Shown in pieces: positions 1 to 9,156 of a stretch of 14,144 nucleotides of DNA. The notes under the pieces were generated by a model. That model was not told the DNA's origin and did not search any database. It saw only the letters and a program-made list of their open reading frames with translations. Every line of letters starts with the position of its first letter. Within the stretch, counting starts at the first letter, position 1. A program made the translations under genes and the position numbers. The DNA lies in assembly GCA_900766195.1 (NCBI GenBank), contig CAAFUN010000096.1:1-14144 (forward strand), written 5' to 3'. Source of the stretch: an uncultured Bacteroides sp. Lineage in GTDB: Bacteria > Bacteroidota > Bacteroidia > Bacteroidales > Bacteroidaceae.

Positions 1-2319
1 AATTTATTCTGCCGTTACGCAGTTAGGAGTAAACGCCCATATAATATAGGTGATGTGATTTCACTTTATATTCATAATCAAGAGCAACCGCACATATCAG
101 AAACGCTTGATATGGAAACTCCTCACTTGCTTTATCGCTGTATTGATGGCTCCTATCATATGGGGAATCAAATAGGCAAGGAAGAATCTTTCCTACTTAT
201 ACCTGAGGGATGGGTAGTAGAAAGTCCTCATTGCGAGATTGATAATTACAAGTGGAATGACGTTGTATTTAGAGGTTTTCACATATCTGCTGATCATACA
301 GATGATGTAATTGTCACAGGTCCTGATGGAGCTATCACTTATGGCTGTAATAATGTACTCTATTGGACAGAAATATTTTCTTCTCCACTTGCATATATGG
401 GCATTGTGGATGAGTTTGTATATGATGTCCCAAACACTCGATTCACACTTTGTCATGACGGAGAAGAGAATGTTGTTAAGCAATTTGATCGTCCTGTAGA
501 ATATCGTAGTAAATGGGAAAAAGTATGGACGAACGAACCTTCTTATGGTGAAATATTTGTTCGAGCCAAGGCTAGTGATAGTACCTTTGTAACTCCTACA
601 AAGGTTTTTAATATTGGTGATGGCTTGAAAATCCATTTTATTGAAGCAAATGATTCTTCTTGTCAAATAAGAGTCGAGTGGCCTTATGGAAAGATTGCAT
701 GTCCATGTGGAACAAAACACGTTAATGATATTTGGATTATAAAAAAGGAAGATTGTGAGGATAAACACAAGTTACCTTTTATCTTTACTCCAGAACACAA
801 CCATCTGAATGCTTTTACTTTACATATAAAGGCACCCTTCAAAGAGTTCTCTATTGAAGACGAACAAGGCAATCCAATCAAGTCTGGTTGCACTATTCCG
901 TACGCTGATATGGATAAGTATCAGTACCATCTTGTAGGTATAAACATACGTAAATTGCAGTTCGGAAATGAAGAACGTTCATTAAAGTGGATTGGCAATA
1001 CACTTTATATGTATAATATTTCTGCAAAAACAGCTATGCCTTATGAAGGTAACTTTTCTCGTTTGTTTGGTTCTCGTGAAATATTACGAACAATGCTCGA
1101 CAAAACAGCAATGAGTATGCTTGAAGCTATCATTCCTGTAAAAATAGAATTAAGCGATGGGCAATTATTGACACTTACAATTAAGGAAGCTCCTTTCCGT
1201 CCAAGAGAAGAAGAGGGAAAGTTGACTATCTCATGCAATTGGCGTCCTATTGAGTACAAACACACATTGAAACTGTTAAGCTTGGATGAACCTACCATCA
1301 GTCCTATAGATCTTCCATACGACAATGATAATGGTTATGTTGTACCAGAAGAAATTCGCAAATGGGGAAAAACATTGGTAATTGGTCGTAGCCGTGGTCG
1401 AATCTGCCCTACGATGATAGATCTGACACAAGACTTGACTTCTGAAACCCGAAAATCCAATAGAGACTCTGCTATACAACGAATCAATAATGAACTCAAC
1501 TCTGCTACTATTGGCGATTCTACCTGGTCAAGAATTTTGGCATGGTTTGATAATTGTCAGAAATATGATATTCCCGCAAGTTCATTACTTGACCTTATGT
1601 GTGTAGGCAATAATCAGGATGATTTGATTCGTTTCGCTTTCATGCTATGGACAATGAAGGACGATAAGGAACTACTTATTGATCGACTGCAGATTTTTGC
1701 AAAGGATTTAGCTTTCCAATGGTTTTGGCTTACCCCAAAGGTAAATGGTATTTTCAGAACTATTGAACCATTTATTGGAGACCCTTCAAGTCCTGCGGTA
1801 ATAAAAGTGTTCAGTCAATGGGCTATCAACAAAGGAAAGATAGAACTTATCTATACTATAAACACAGAAGCATACTTCATGAATTTCATGGACTGTATGC
1901 AAGATTTATTGAATGAATTTGTGGTGTGGTTCAAGAAACTTTGTCTAGCTTCAGCTTGTGATACTTATGTGATTAACAAGAAAGAGGAAGTGGAATTTTA
2001 TGCGAATCAGATTATTAATGAACCTAAAGCACTTTGCTACTCTCAGGTTTACGAAGATATGTATGTCGAGTTAAACCAAGATGAGCTGGATGACGATACC
2101 AGAAAGTTCTTCGACAAGTATGCGGAAGGTGGTAAATCCCATAATGAAGCATGGATGTATAAACGTGTAAATATCTTGTATAGGCATCTAATCGGCGAAG
2201 AAAATATTTTTGAAATGCCATTAAAAGTGCGTAGAAGCATAGCTTTCTGCTATCAATCAACTACTCCTTTATTTATCGTAGCATTAAACAATAAACTTGT
2301 AACAAAAAACTACCAATGA
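1..2319 (+). CDS. Large uncharacterised protein upstream of the DruE-like helicase, 5'-truncated; candidate DruH-type partner
   Basis: Reading frame 1 is open from the first base of the window to the TGA at 2317-2319, at least 772 codons. A GTG at 55 could be taken as a start (754 aa), but it reads naturally as Val inside an uninterrupted stretch (...RPYNIGDVISLYI...), and no ATG or ribosome binding site lies nearby. I therefore treat the gene as beginning left of the window. No catalytic motif, signal peptide or membrane segment is evident. The first ~300 residues look beta-rich, with alternating hydrophobic strands; a short Cys pair (CPC, about 690-710 nt) is not a complete zinc site. The last ~270 residues look helical, with many Trp, Phe and acidic residues. 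It overlaps the helicase start by 4 bases (ATGA), so the two are probably made together and act together. By position it would match DruH of Druantia type III. That assignment is inferred from context, not from a recognised fold. Confidence 0.72.
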   Translation, partial: NLFCRYAVRSKRPYNIGDVISLYIHNQEQPHISETLDMETPHLLYRCIDGSYHMGNQIGKEESFLLIPEGWVVESPHCEIDNYKWNDVVFRGFHISADHTDDVIVTGPDGAITYGCNNVLYWTEIFSSPLAYMGIVDEFVYDVPNTRFTLCHDGEENVVKQFDRPVEYRSKWEKVWTNEPSYGEIFVRAKASDSTFVTPTKVFNIGDGLKIHFIEANDSSCQIRVEWPYGKIACPCGTKHVNDIWIIKKEDCEDKHKLPFIFTPEHNHLNAFTLHIKAPFKEFSIEDEQGNPIKSGCTIPYADMDKYQYHLVGINIRKLQFGNEERSLKWIGNTLYMYNISAKTAMPYEGNFSRLFGSREILRTMLDKTAMSMLEAIIPVKIELSDGQLLTLTIKEAPFRPREEEGKLTISCNWRPIEYKHTLKLLSLDEPTISPIDLPYDNDNGYVVPEEIRKWGKTLVIGRSRGRICPTMIDLTQDLTSETRKSNRDSAIQRINNELNSATIGDSTWSRILAWFDNCQKYDIPASSLLDLMCVGNNQDDLIRFAFMLWTMKDDKELLIDRLQIFAKDLAFQWFWLTPKVNGIFRTIEPFIGDPSSPAVIKVFSQWAINKGKIELIYTINTEAYFMNFMDCMQDLLNEFVVWFKKLCLASACDTYVINKKEEVEFYANQIINEPKALCYSQVYEDMYVELNQDELDDDTRKFFDKYAEGGKSHNEAWMYKRVNILYRHLIGEENIFEMPLKVRRSIAFCYQSTTPLFIVALNNKLVTKNYQ

Positions 2320-2320
2320 A
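2315..2320 (+). promoter_or_regulatory. ATGA stop/start overlap coupling the first gene to the helicase
   Basis: The helicase ATG (2316-2318) overlaps the TGA of the upstream gene (2317-2319). No Shine-Dalgarno sequence precedes it; the upstream bases are A-rich (aacaaaaaactacca). This points to termination-reinitiation coupling and to roughly matched synthesis of the two proteins. Confidence 0.7.
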
Positions 2321-5300
2321 GTTTACTAACATATATAAAGAAACAGAAGAGAACCTTCAATTGGCTCTTTTGTCACTTTGGACTCCAGGCAGCCATCCTA
2401 TGCGACCTGCAATCCAGCAATTATTTAAAGACGAGCCATTGCTTGCTGAACCTGTATTCCAAAGCACATTTGGTTGGGAATCAACAAATGATGACACATG
2501 GAAACCATCTTTAAATACTTTGGTATGGAATAATCTGGAAAAGATGCGAGAGCAAAAAGCAAAAAAGGAAGGAAAAACATTTCGCCCATTCGTACCTTTT
2601 AAGCATCAAGCTGAAAGCTGGAAAACCTTACATGAAGGAAAAAGTATTGTTGTAACTAGTGGTACAGGATCTGGTAAAACAGAGTGTTTTATGTACCCCG
2701 TATTAAGCGATCTTTATGAACATTGTGGAGAGAATGCTGTTCAGGCGTTGTTCCTTTATCCACTCAATGCTTTGATGGAAGATCAAAAGAATCGTTTGGC
2801 TGAATACTGCGAACCTCTGAATTTAAAATTTGCAGTTTACAATGGCGATACTCCTGAGTTTCATGCTGATGGTCGTGATGGAGAAGATTACAAAGCGGAG
2901 GTTAAAACCCGTGAAGAGATCCGAGACCCTAAAAATAAAGGTTCTCGTCCTCAGATTCTGCTTACAAATCCAAGTATGCTGGAATATGTATTGGTTCGCC
3001 AGAAGGATCAAGTGTTGTTGGAAAAATCAGCAGGTAAACTTCGTTGGATTGTAATAGACGAAGCACATAGCTATTCTGGTTCTGCTGCTGTAGAATTGGC
3101 CAATCAGATAAAACGTATTTTAGATGCCTTCCAAGTAAAAGCAGAAGATGTACGTTTTGCATGTACTAGCGCTACCATTGGTGGCGAAGATGGAACTTCT
3201 TCACTAATCAAATTCATCAAGGATATTATCGGCCAACCAGTCGAACAAATTCGTGTTATTGGAGGTAATAGACTCGTTCCTGAAATAAGCAATAGTCAAC
3301 TTCATTCGGTAATTGCAGATAATGGTTTGCATGTAAAGGCTGAAGGCGTTTGTTCGCTTCGTGAGAAAATAAACAAGGTGGCAGGAATGACTTTGCAACA
3401 AATGTGGCAGTGGTTATGTCCTGGCGAAGGATACAACAATATCAGGGCTCTTCAATTACTTGACAAATTATGTGAATTACAAGTAGATGGCAAAACCGTA
3501 TTGTCATTAAGAGCCCATTTCTTTATGCGTGCTCTCAGTGGTTTATATGCTTGTGCTAATGAGAACTGTAAAGGAACAAGTGGAACAGCCTATGGCCATC
3601 TTACGACTTATAAAGCATCGGTATGTCCTGATTGTGGTAATCCATTACTAGAACTTGTCCAGTGTAAACGATGTGGTAGTTTTGTACTGATGGGATCATC
3701 GGATAGTCAAACTCACAAGATTTATCCATGTGCTGAAGGCGAAAAGCATGATGATTATTTTGCTATAGATGATGAAATAGAACTTGATGTACAAGACGTA
3801 AATGCATATCAGGAAGAAGGTGATGATACCTTCTATATGATACCTTTTGACAAAGACAATTATCACAATCCTTCTAGTTCTGCGCACGCAAGTACTCTGA
3901 ATATCATACATAAAGCATCGGAGTCTATATTGGAAAACGCACCTTTTAAGAGTGGTAAATGGGTTGATTTAAGAAAAGATGCCAATCAAAAATATTGTCC
4001 TTGTTGTGGTAGATTAGCAAAGGGAAAGCGATTGAATTTAAAATATTTCCGCATTCCAATTAACTTTATCAATCAAACTATTTCTCCTGTTTTCTTGCAC
4101 GAATGTGCTCCAAAAGATAAGTCATGGGGGAAATATATAGCGTTCACAGATAGCCGTCAAGGAACTGCCATTTCTGCAAAAACTTTTAATATTGATGTAG
4201 AGCGAAGAGTTGGACGAGAGAAGATAGTAAAAGATTTGGCAACAAGAAAAGCCGCACAAGGTACTGCGGTCATTGATGTCAATATATTAAAGACACAAGG
4301 AATCCCACAGGAAACCATAAACCAGATTCTTGCATTGCAATCACAAGCTACAAACGTTAAGAACAACATTTCGCTTCACGATGCAGCAAACTTACTCTTC
4401 GATGAAAAATTGTATGAGCATATTGCAGGTAAGAACAATGATAGCGATGTAGATGCTTACAAAGCAGCTTTACTTCGTCAGTTCATAGGCAGTCATGCAA
4501 TATATGAACAGACAGCAGAAAATATGGGTCTAATAACTTTAGAATACCCTGAGTTAAAGGACGTTAGGATGTCTGATACATTGGAAACATTAGCTCGTAA
4601 AAAATGTATAGAAATCACAGAGAAAGATTGGTCTGATTACTTAAAAATATGTCTTGACTATTTCATTCGTTCGGGTAATCATATTCAACCTCTGATTACT
4701 GGTGAAGTAAAGTTTGTAAGAGATACGAATAAGAGTACTCCTATTACAAAATGGGATGAACATCGTTCTGGTACAGCATCTTGGCCGCAAGTAAAAGTAG
4801 AAGGCAACAATAAACCTTCGCCAAAACAACCTCGTTTGGTTACATTACTCTGTGGCGCTTTGGGTCTTGATTCTGTGGATAAATTGGATATAGTAAAACG
4901 TCAGATAAACCAAGTTCTTGCAGACGCTTGGAATGTTCTTGAAGAAAAGAAACTCCTAACAAGAGTTACAGCCAATGATACTGATGGGTATAACCACCCA
5001 AAGTATTATAAGGATGGTCAGTATGTTGATTGCTATTATTTGGATTTGTCTTCAAAAGATACAAATACAAGATGTGTAATCAAACACCCAAGTAAGGCAT
5101 GGGAGTGTCCAGTCAGCAACACATTGCTTGATACGATATTCTGTGGATTTAGTCCATTAATAACAGGAGAACTTTCCGCTGAAATGTTCAAGAAATTTAA
5201 GGTGAATCCTAATCAAGTAGATTTGCCTAATAGACCTGATGACTTGACTAAGCTTTCTAAATGGTATGAATCGGATTTGACTCTTCATGAATTTGAGAAG

Positions 5301-8300
5301 AAAGGATTTTGGACTGATCGCCATAAGTATATCTATTTGGATGCTCCAGCTTATATTGCAGCTGAACATTCGGCACAGCAATCAAAAGAATTGTTGCGAG
5401 AATATACAAAGGCATTTGCTCAAAAAAAACCAGCTATCAATGTTTTGCATTGTTCCACAACCATGGAGATGGGTGTGGATATAGGTGATATTGATATCGT
5501 AATTATGGACACGATTCCACCAACAGCAGCTAATTATTTACAACGTGTAGGTCGAGCAGGTCGTATGGAACAAAGTAAAGCTGTAGCTTTCTCTCTATGC
5601 AATAACACTCCCGTAGGACAGAATGCATTTGCAAACCCTATGTGGGCATTGCAAACTATGAATCATATGATTCCTGTTCGTTCAAGCCAGACAATAATTC
5701 AACGACATGTCAATTCATTCTTCTTCCGTGAGTTTATCTGCGGTCAGGGTGTGGGTATTCAAGGGACAGCTACTGTCGGAGAATTTATGGAGTCACCATG
5801 CGATGATTTCATTGAGTTTCTCGATGACATGAGCACCAATAAAGAAGAAGAAAAAAGATTCCATAAAGTGTTTGGTGAAAATGAGAGCTATACGATAGTA
5901 AAAACAAAAGAATTGATAAACGAAGTTCAGGAAGGATTCAAAGATACCATTAAGGAATTGGAAGATGCTCTGACTCAATATCAGAAAGATGATAAGCGTA
6001 AGATTGCTATTAGTAACCAAATTAACAAGTGCAAACAAGGCGGTTTGCTAAACTATTTATCAGAACATCAATTTCTGCCAAATGCGAGCATGCCTACTGG
6101 AGTTGTAACATTTGACTTTACTGATAGAGACCAATCAAATCGATTGTTTAAGCTTTATAAGGAGAGTAATAAGTTGAAAGAAGAATCGACTAGTGCTAAT
6201 AGTGAAGATGAAAAAATACTTGTTCGTCAGAAACAAAATGAGAACCGCAAGAAAATTCAACGTATAAAACGTGATTCTCAGGCAAGTCGCGATATCCACA
6301 CAGCTTTGAATGAATATGCTCCTGAACAAACTGTTGTTGTAAACGAAAAGAACTATCTTTCAGCAGGAGTATTGCTTTTCGGTGCATATAATGAGAAGAC
6401 TCAGACCAAGGCCATCTACCATTGTCCCCATTGTGGTAAGACAGAATACTTGCCAATTTTGGATGAGAATCGAGTTTGCCCTAACTGTAACAACCCATAT
6501 CATAGTATTATCGATAAGCAGAACGGATCATATACATTGGCTTACGAGCCAATTGGTTTCCGTACTGATCAAAATGTAGATAGTACACGTCAAGAACGAA
6601 CAGAAAAAAGATTCTATGACATTCGTCCTGTATTGCTTAATTCTGATTGGTCATCGCCAATGAAGGATGTAAACATGTGTGAAGTTAACACTAGTGGAGA
6701 AACTGGAGAAATTCTTTTCTACAACGTAGGGAATGGATATGGCTTCGCTTTCTGTAAGCATTGCGGAAGAGCCGTTGTAGAGCCGATGGGTCATAATAAA
6801 GAATTGCCAAATGGTATAAAATTAGGCCATAATAGATTGTGGGGAGACGTATGTGATGCAAATACAGGAGACATAGCTCGTCACGTAGTATTCACTGGTC
6901 GTCATCAAACATGCTACTCCGTAATTCGTGTAAAGTCAATATATGACAGTAATACTTTTGAAAAAGATGAAGAATTGGCATTCTCTCTTGGTGTAGTGTT
7001 GAAAAGAGCATTGGTAAAGTTTCTCGGTATTGACGAAACTGAAATAGACTTTGGCATTAAGGACGAGCAAGACAACATTGCATTGTTTATTTTTGATACT
7101 GCTCGCGGAGGCTGTGGCTATTCTCTTCATTTCAATAATCCACAAGAGTTTGCTCAGATATTGGACATCGCCCGTGAGTTAGTTCAATCCTATACATGTA
7201 ACTGCCATGTTGACGGTGGTGCATGTGCACGTTGCTTGGTTGATAGAACTAATTATCCATATGCTCACTTACTGTCTAAGAGTAAGGTGATAGAATGGCT
7301 TGATATACAGAAAGAGAAATCAATGCCTATTCCATCAGATATACAGCAAAATAGTGTTCAGGCAAAAGTCTCTCATCAGGCTTTAAAAGCCGTCGTTAAA
7401 GAAGCGGTCAAAGCAGCGGATGTTAAAGAGATTACTTTCTGTGTCTCCGACATTATAGGAAATAATTCAATAAATGATTGGAGTAGCATTCGTTCGGAAA
7501 TGGGAAAGAATATTCAAAGAGCAGTTGAACTTGGCAAAACTGTCACTTTGATTGTTGAATACCACCCAGATTTGCATCTTGATAATGCAGACAAATTTCC
7601 ATACATAGATTTGAAGGGCAAGTTTTCTGATTGCAATGTCAAACTTGTAAAAGATCAGGGAAAATATAAAACTGTACTGATATTAAAAGACCGGAATGAC
7701 ACTCTTACTCGATACTTCACTCAGGATGAAGATATGCTATCTCTATCAAATGATTGGGGTTGTTCTGATGGTTGTGTCTATTTCGATGATGTTTTGCCTG
7801 AGTTTGTTAATGAAGAGTTGCCGAATTTGGAATACAATCCTGATGAAATAATTCGAGAAGGCTCAGCAAAAGTTGATAATTTCAAGATCTCTAAATATTT
7901 CTCTGAAGTTATAGCTCCATGCACAATGAGGCAGTCTGATATTATAACACTTGAAACCTTGTTTAAAGGAAAGCATGTGTCTGTAACTTTCAGTGATATG
8001 TATGTCAACAGTGCCCTTGCGAGTTTAATGTTAGCATATCTCATCAAGGAAGTTCGCGACATCTTTAGCTTGAAGATTGATGACATAATGTTACAACTCG
8101 ATTCTTCAAAAAGAAAAGTTATCAATGATAGATTCTCTGATTACACATATATCAACATGAACTTTGGTACCAAAGAATCTGCTGATAGATATACAGATAA
8201 TATTATCGATGAAGTGTTAGACATTAAACCTGACCATTCTTTGTTTGATGCTGAACATCATAGGTGGCTGAAATTCACAAGCAGAGATGGTGATGTTTTT

Positions 8301-8444
8301 GAAATTCGTCCTGACCATAGTATAAGCGGTGGCTGGATCTCAAGCAATACTTATATGAATCTTGATACCCTCGATGGTTCTACCATAGCCAAGCGCAGAG
8401 ATGATGACGTTCTCTATTATGCAATTATAAGGAAGCATAAATAA
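2316..8444 (+). CDS. druE: DruE-like giant SF2 DEAH helicase with DUF1998/MZB module (anti-phage defence candidate)
   Basis: The protein has 2042 residues, in the size range described for DruE (about 1800-2100). RecA1 motifs are intact: Q-motif region PFKHQ, Walker A GTGSGKT at 116-122, NPSMLEY motif Ib, DEAH at 248-251 and SAT at 285-287. RecA2 motifs follow: FTDSRQ at 610-615, motif V EMGVDIG at 1051-1057 and motif VI QRVGRAGR at 1076-1083. About 435 residues separate FTDSRQ from motif V, an unusually long insertion. Cysteine clusters suggest zinc sites: C413/C418/C437/C440/C450/C453, C561/C563/C564, C1370/C1373/C1388/C1391 and C1480/C1483. The DUF1998/MZB signature is DTARGGCGYS at 1594-1603 plus C1628, C1630, C1637 and C1640. 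Charged, coiled-coil-prone helices occupy about 1200-1330. A ~360-residue C-terminal extension follows DUF1998. The ATG overlaps the upstream stop, and the stop overlaps the HNH start, indicating translational coupling. It probably translocates on nucleic acid using ATP. DrmA or Dpd helicases share parts of this architecture but, as I recall, are shorter. The family call is firm; the Druantia label is likely. Confidence 0.83.
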   Translation: MKFTNIYKETEENLQLALLSLWTPGSHPMRPAIQQLFKDEPLLAEPVFQSTFGWESTNDDTWKPSLNTLVWNNLEKMREQKAKKEGKTFRPFVPFKHQAESWKTLHEGKSIVVTSGTGSGKTECFMYPVLSDLYEHCGENAVQALFLYPLNALMEDQKNRLAEYCEPLNLKFAVYNGDTPEFHADGRDGEDYKAEVKTREEIRDPKNKGSRPQILLTNPSMLEYVLVRQKDQVLLEKSAGKLRWIVIDEAHSYSGSAAVELANQIKRILDAFQVKAEDVRFACTSATIGGEDGTSSLIKFIKDIIGQPVEQIRVIGGNRLVPEISNSQLHSVIADNGLHVKAEGVCSLREKINKVAGMTLQQMWQWLCPGEGYNNIRALQLLDKLCELQVDGKTVLSLRAHFFMRALSGLYACANENCKGTSGTAYGHLTTYKASVCPDCGNPLLELVQCKRCGSFVLMGSSDSQTHKIYPCAEGEKHDDYFAIDDEIELDVQDVNAYQEEGDDTFYMIPFDKDNYHNPSSSAHASTLNIIHKASESILENAPFKSGKWVDLRKDANQKYCPCCGRLAKGKRLNLKYFRIPINFINQTISPVFLHECAPKDKSWGKYIAFTDSRQGTAISAKTFNIDVERRVGREKIVKDLATRKAAQGTAVIDVNILKTQGIPQETINQILALQSQATNVKNNISLHDAANLLFDEKLYEHIAGKNNDSDVDAYKAALLRQFIGSHAIYEQTAENMGLITLEYPELKDVRMSDTLETLARKKCIEITEKDWSDYLKICLDYFIRSGNHIQPLITGEVKFVRDTNKSTPITKWDEHRSGTASWPQVKVEGNNKPSPKQPRLVTLLCGALGLDSVDKLDIVKRQINQVLADAWNVLEEKKLLTRVTANDTDGYNHPKYYKDGQYVDCYYLDLSSKDTNTRCVIKHPSKAWECPVSNTLLDTIFCGFSPLITGELSAEMFKKFKVNPNQVDLPNRPDDLTKLSKWYESDLTLHEFEKKGFWTDRHKYIYLDAPAYIAAEHSAQQSKELLREYTKAFAQKKPAINVLHCSTTMEMGVDIGDIDIVIMDTIPPTAANYLQRVGRAGRMEQSKAVAFSLCNNTPVGQNAFANPMWALQTMNHMIPVRSSQTIIQRHVNSFFFREFICGQGVGIQGTATVGEFMESPCDDFIEFLDDMSTNKEEEKRFHKVFGENESYTIVKTKELINEVQEGFKDTIKELEDALTQYQKDDKRKIAISNQINKCKQGGLLNYLSEHQFLPNASMPTGVVTFDFTDRDQSNRLFKLYKESNKLKEESTSANSEDEKILVRQKQNENRKKIQRIKRDSQASRDIHTALNEYAPEQTVVVNEKNYLSAGVLLFGAYNEKTQTKAIYHCPHCGKTEYLPILDENRVCPNCNNPYHSIIDKQNGSYTLAYEPIGFRTDQNVDSTRQERTEKRFYDIRPVLLNSDWSSPMKDVNMCEVNTSGETGEILFYNVGNGYGFAFCKHCGRAVVEPMGHNKELPNGIKLGHNRLWGDVCDANTGDIARHVVFTGRHQTCYSVIRVKSIYDSNTFEKDEELAFSLGVVLKRALVKFLGIDETEIDFGIKDEQDNIALFIFDTARGGCGYSLHFNNPQEFAQILDIARELVQSYTCNCHVDGGACARCLVDRTNYPYAHLLSKSKVIEWLDIQKEKSMPIPSDIQQNSVQAKVSHQALKAVVKEAVKAADVKEITFCVSDIIGNNSINDWSSIRSEMGKNIQRAVELGKTVTLIVEYHPDLHLDNADKFPYIDLKGKFSDCNVKLVKDQGKYKTVLILKDRNDTLTRYFTQDEDMLSLSNDWGCSDGCVYFDDVLPEFVNEELPNLEYNPDEIIREGSAKVDNFKISKYFSEVIAPCTMRQSDIITLETLFKGKHVSVTFSDMYVNSALASLMLAYLIKEVRDIFSLKIDDIMLQLDSSKRKVINDRFSDYTYINMNFGTKESADRYTDNIIDEVLDIKPDHSLFDAEHHRWLKFTSRDGDVFEIRPDHSISGGWISSNTYMNLDTLDGSTIAKRRDDDVLYYAIIRKHK

Positions 8445-8446
8445 TG
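8429..8446 (+). promoter_or_regulatory. TAATG coupling site with possible Shine-Dalgarno for the HNH gene
   Basis: The helicase TAA (8442-8444) and HNH ATG (8444-8446) share one base. AAGGAAG at 8429-8435, inside the end of the helicase gene, is at a workable distance for a Shine-Dalgarno sequence. Because Bacteroidota rarely depend on such sites, reinitiation after the helicase stop is the likelier mechanism. Confidence 0.5.
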
Positions 8447-9124
8447 ATAAAAGAAGAATTTGATATTATACATAAGGACTTTAGAAAGTTCTTACGTGAG
8501 GTAAAGCTAAAGAATTCAACATCACTTAACTCACTTATTAAGGCAGCAGAGGATTCTCTGCTGACCTTGGTTAAGAGTGAAATTGATGATAAGTTCGATT
8601 GCTTGTACGCTTGCACCGACATTGATACACTTTTATCATATCAAGTGATTATAGAGCAACACAAAGAATGGCATGTACAACATAATGGTCATACTTCCAT
8701 GAAAGTAATTGGCTATTATATTGAGTATGTTGCCCAAAAACAAGGTTTAGATTTGACACATTATAAGCCATCAAAGCCTTCATATTATCTTGAAGGAGAC
8801 GTCGTTGAATCACATGGTACTCGGTATGAGCGCGATCCGAGAGCAAAACGTGACTGCATCGCAAAATACGGATGCAAATGCTTTATATGTGGATTTGACT
8901 TTGAAAAAGTTTATGGAGAAGATGGTGCTGCCTTTATTGAAGTGCACCACCTGAAACCAATATCTTCATATAGTGGAGAACATTTGGTTATTCCAACTGA
9001 AGATCTCCGTCCTCTTTGCTCTAACTGTCACTCAATGGTTCATCGCCGAAAACCTATACCTTGGGATGTGGAGAAAGTTAGAGAAATGATTGAGATTAAT
9101 AATGCAGATACATTGCATTCTTAA
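8444..9124 (+). CDS. HNH endonuclease (McrA-like) with helical N-terminal domain
   Basis: The 226-residue product has a C-terminal HNH/zinc module: C146-x2-C149, then EVHHLKPI at 166-173 carrying the catalytic His pair (H168/H169), then C192-SN-C195-H196 and H200. This is the complete four-cysteine HNH layout of McrA-type restriction nucleases, which cut DNA with a metal ion. Residues 1-115 form a predicted all-helical domain containing HKEWH and a GHTSMK...GYYIEY stretch. This resembles the N-terminal part of other defence-associated HNH proteins and may serve for DNA or protein binding; I cannot name the family. Its ATG overlaps the helicase stop by one base (TAATG), so it is co-translated with the helicase and is the most obvious nuclease in the locus. 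A weak purine-rich AAGGAAG lies at 8429-8435. No HNH gene belongs to the canonical Druantia III pair, as far as I know. Confidence 0.88.
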   Translation: MIKEEFDIIHKDFRKFLREVKLKNSTSLNSLIKAAEDSLLTLVKSEIDDKFDCLYACTDIDTLLSYQVIIEQHKEWHVQHNGHTSMKVIGYYIEYVAQKQGLDLTHYKPSKPSYYLEGDVVESHGTRYERDPRAKRDCIAKYGCKCFICGFDFEKVYGEDGAAFIEVHHLKPISSYSGEHLVIPTEDLRPLCSNCHSMVHRRKPIPWDVEKVREMIEINNADTLHS

Positions 9125-9156
9125 TCCAAACCTTTGTATTCAGTAAAAAAATAATT
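9125..9156 (+). promoter_or_regulatory. Short A-rich leader of the S1-repeat gene
   Basis: This 32-base gap is the longest between any two genes here. It has no Shine-Dalgarno sequence and no hairpin, but a run of seven A (9145-9151) lies just before the ATG, a common style for Bacteroidota translation starts. An AACCTTTG (9129-9136) loosely resembles the Bacteroides -7 box but has no convincing -33 partner. The gap may only be an operon spacer. Confidence 0.4.

Noticed and set aside
193..768. 191-codon open frame on the - strand
   Set aside because: It lies wholly antisense to the first gene, which has coherent protein sequence. The antisense product is a low-complexity Ile/Phe/Tyr-rich shadow with no recognisable motif.
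7778..8125. 115-codon open frame on the - strand within the helicase C-terminus
   Set aside because: It is an antisense shadow of a well-supported gene, Ser/Leu-rich, with no start signal or domain.
2316..8444. DISARM DrmA or Dpd-system helicase as the identity of the giant helicase
   Set aside because: No DISARM methyltransferase, DrmB or PLD DrmC, and no 7-deazapurine genes, are present in the window. The 2042-residue length and paired upstream gene fit DruE better. Flanking sequence could still change this.
9129..9136. AACCTTTG as a Bacteroides-type -7 promoter box for the S1 gene
   Set aside because: The first base departs from TAnnTTTG, and the only upstream TTG (9113-9115) is 13 bases away, too close for the usual -33 spacing. 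I kept it only as a remark in the leader entry.
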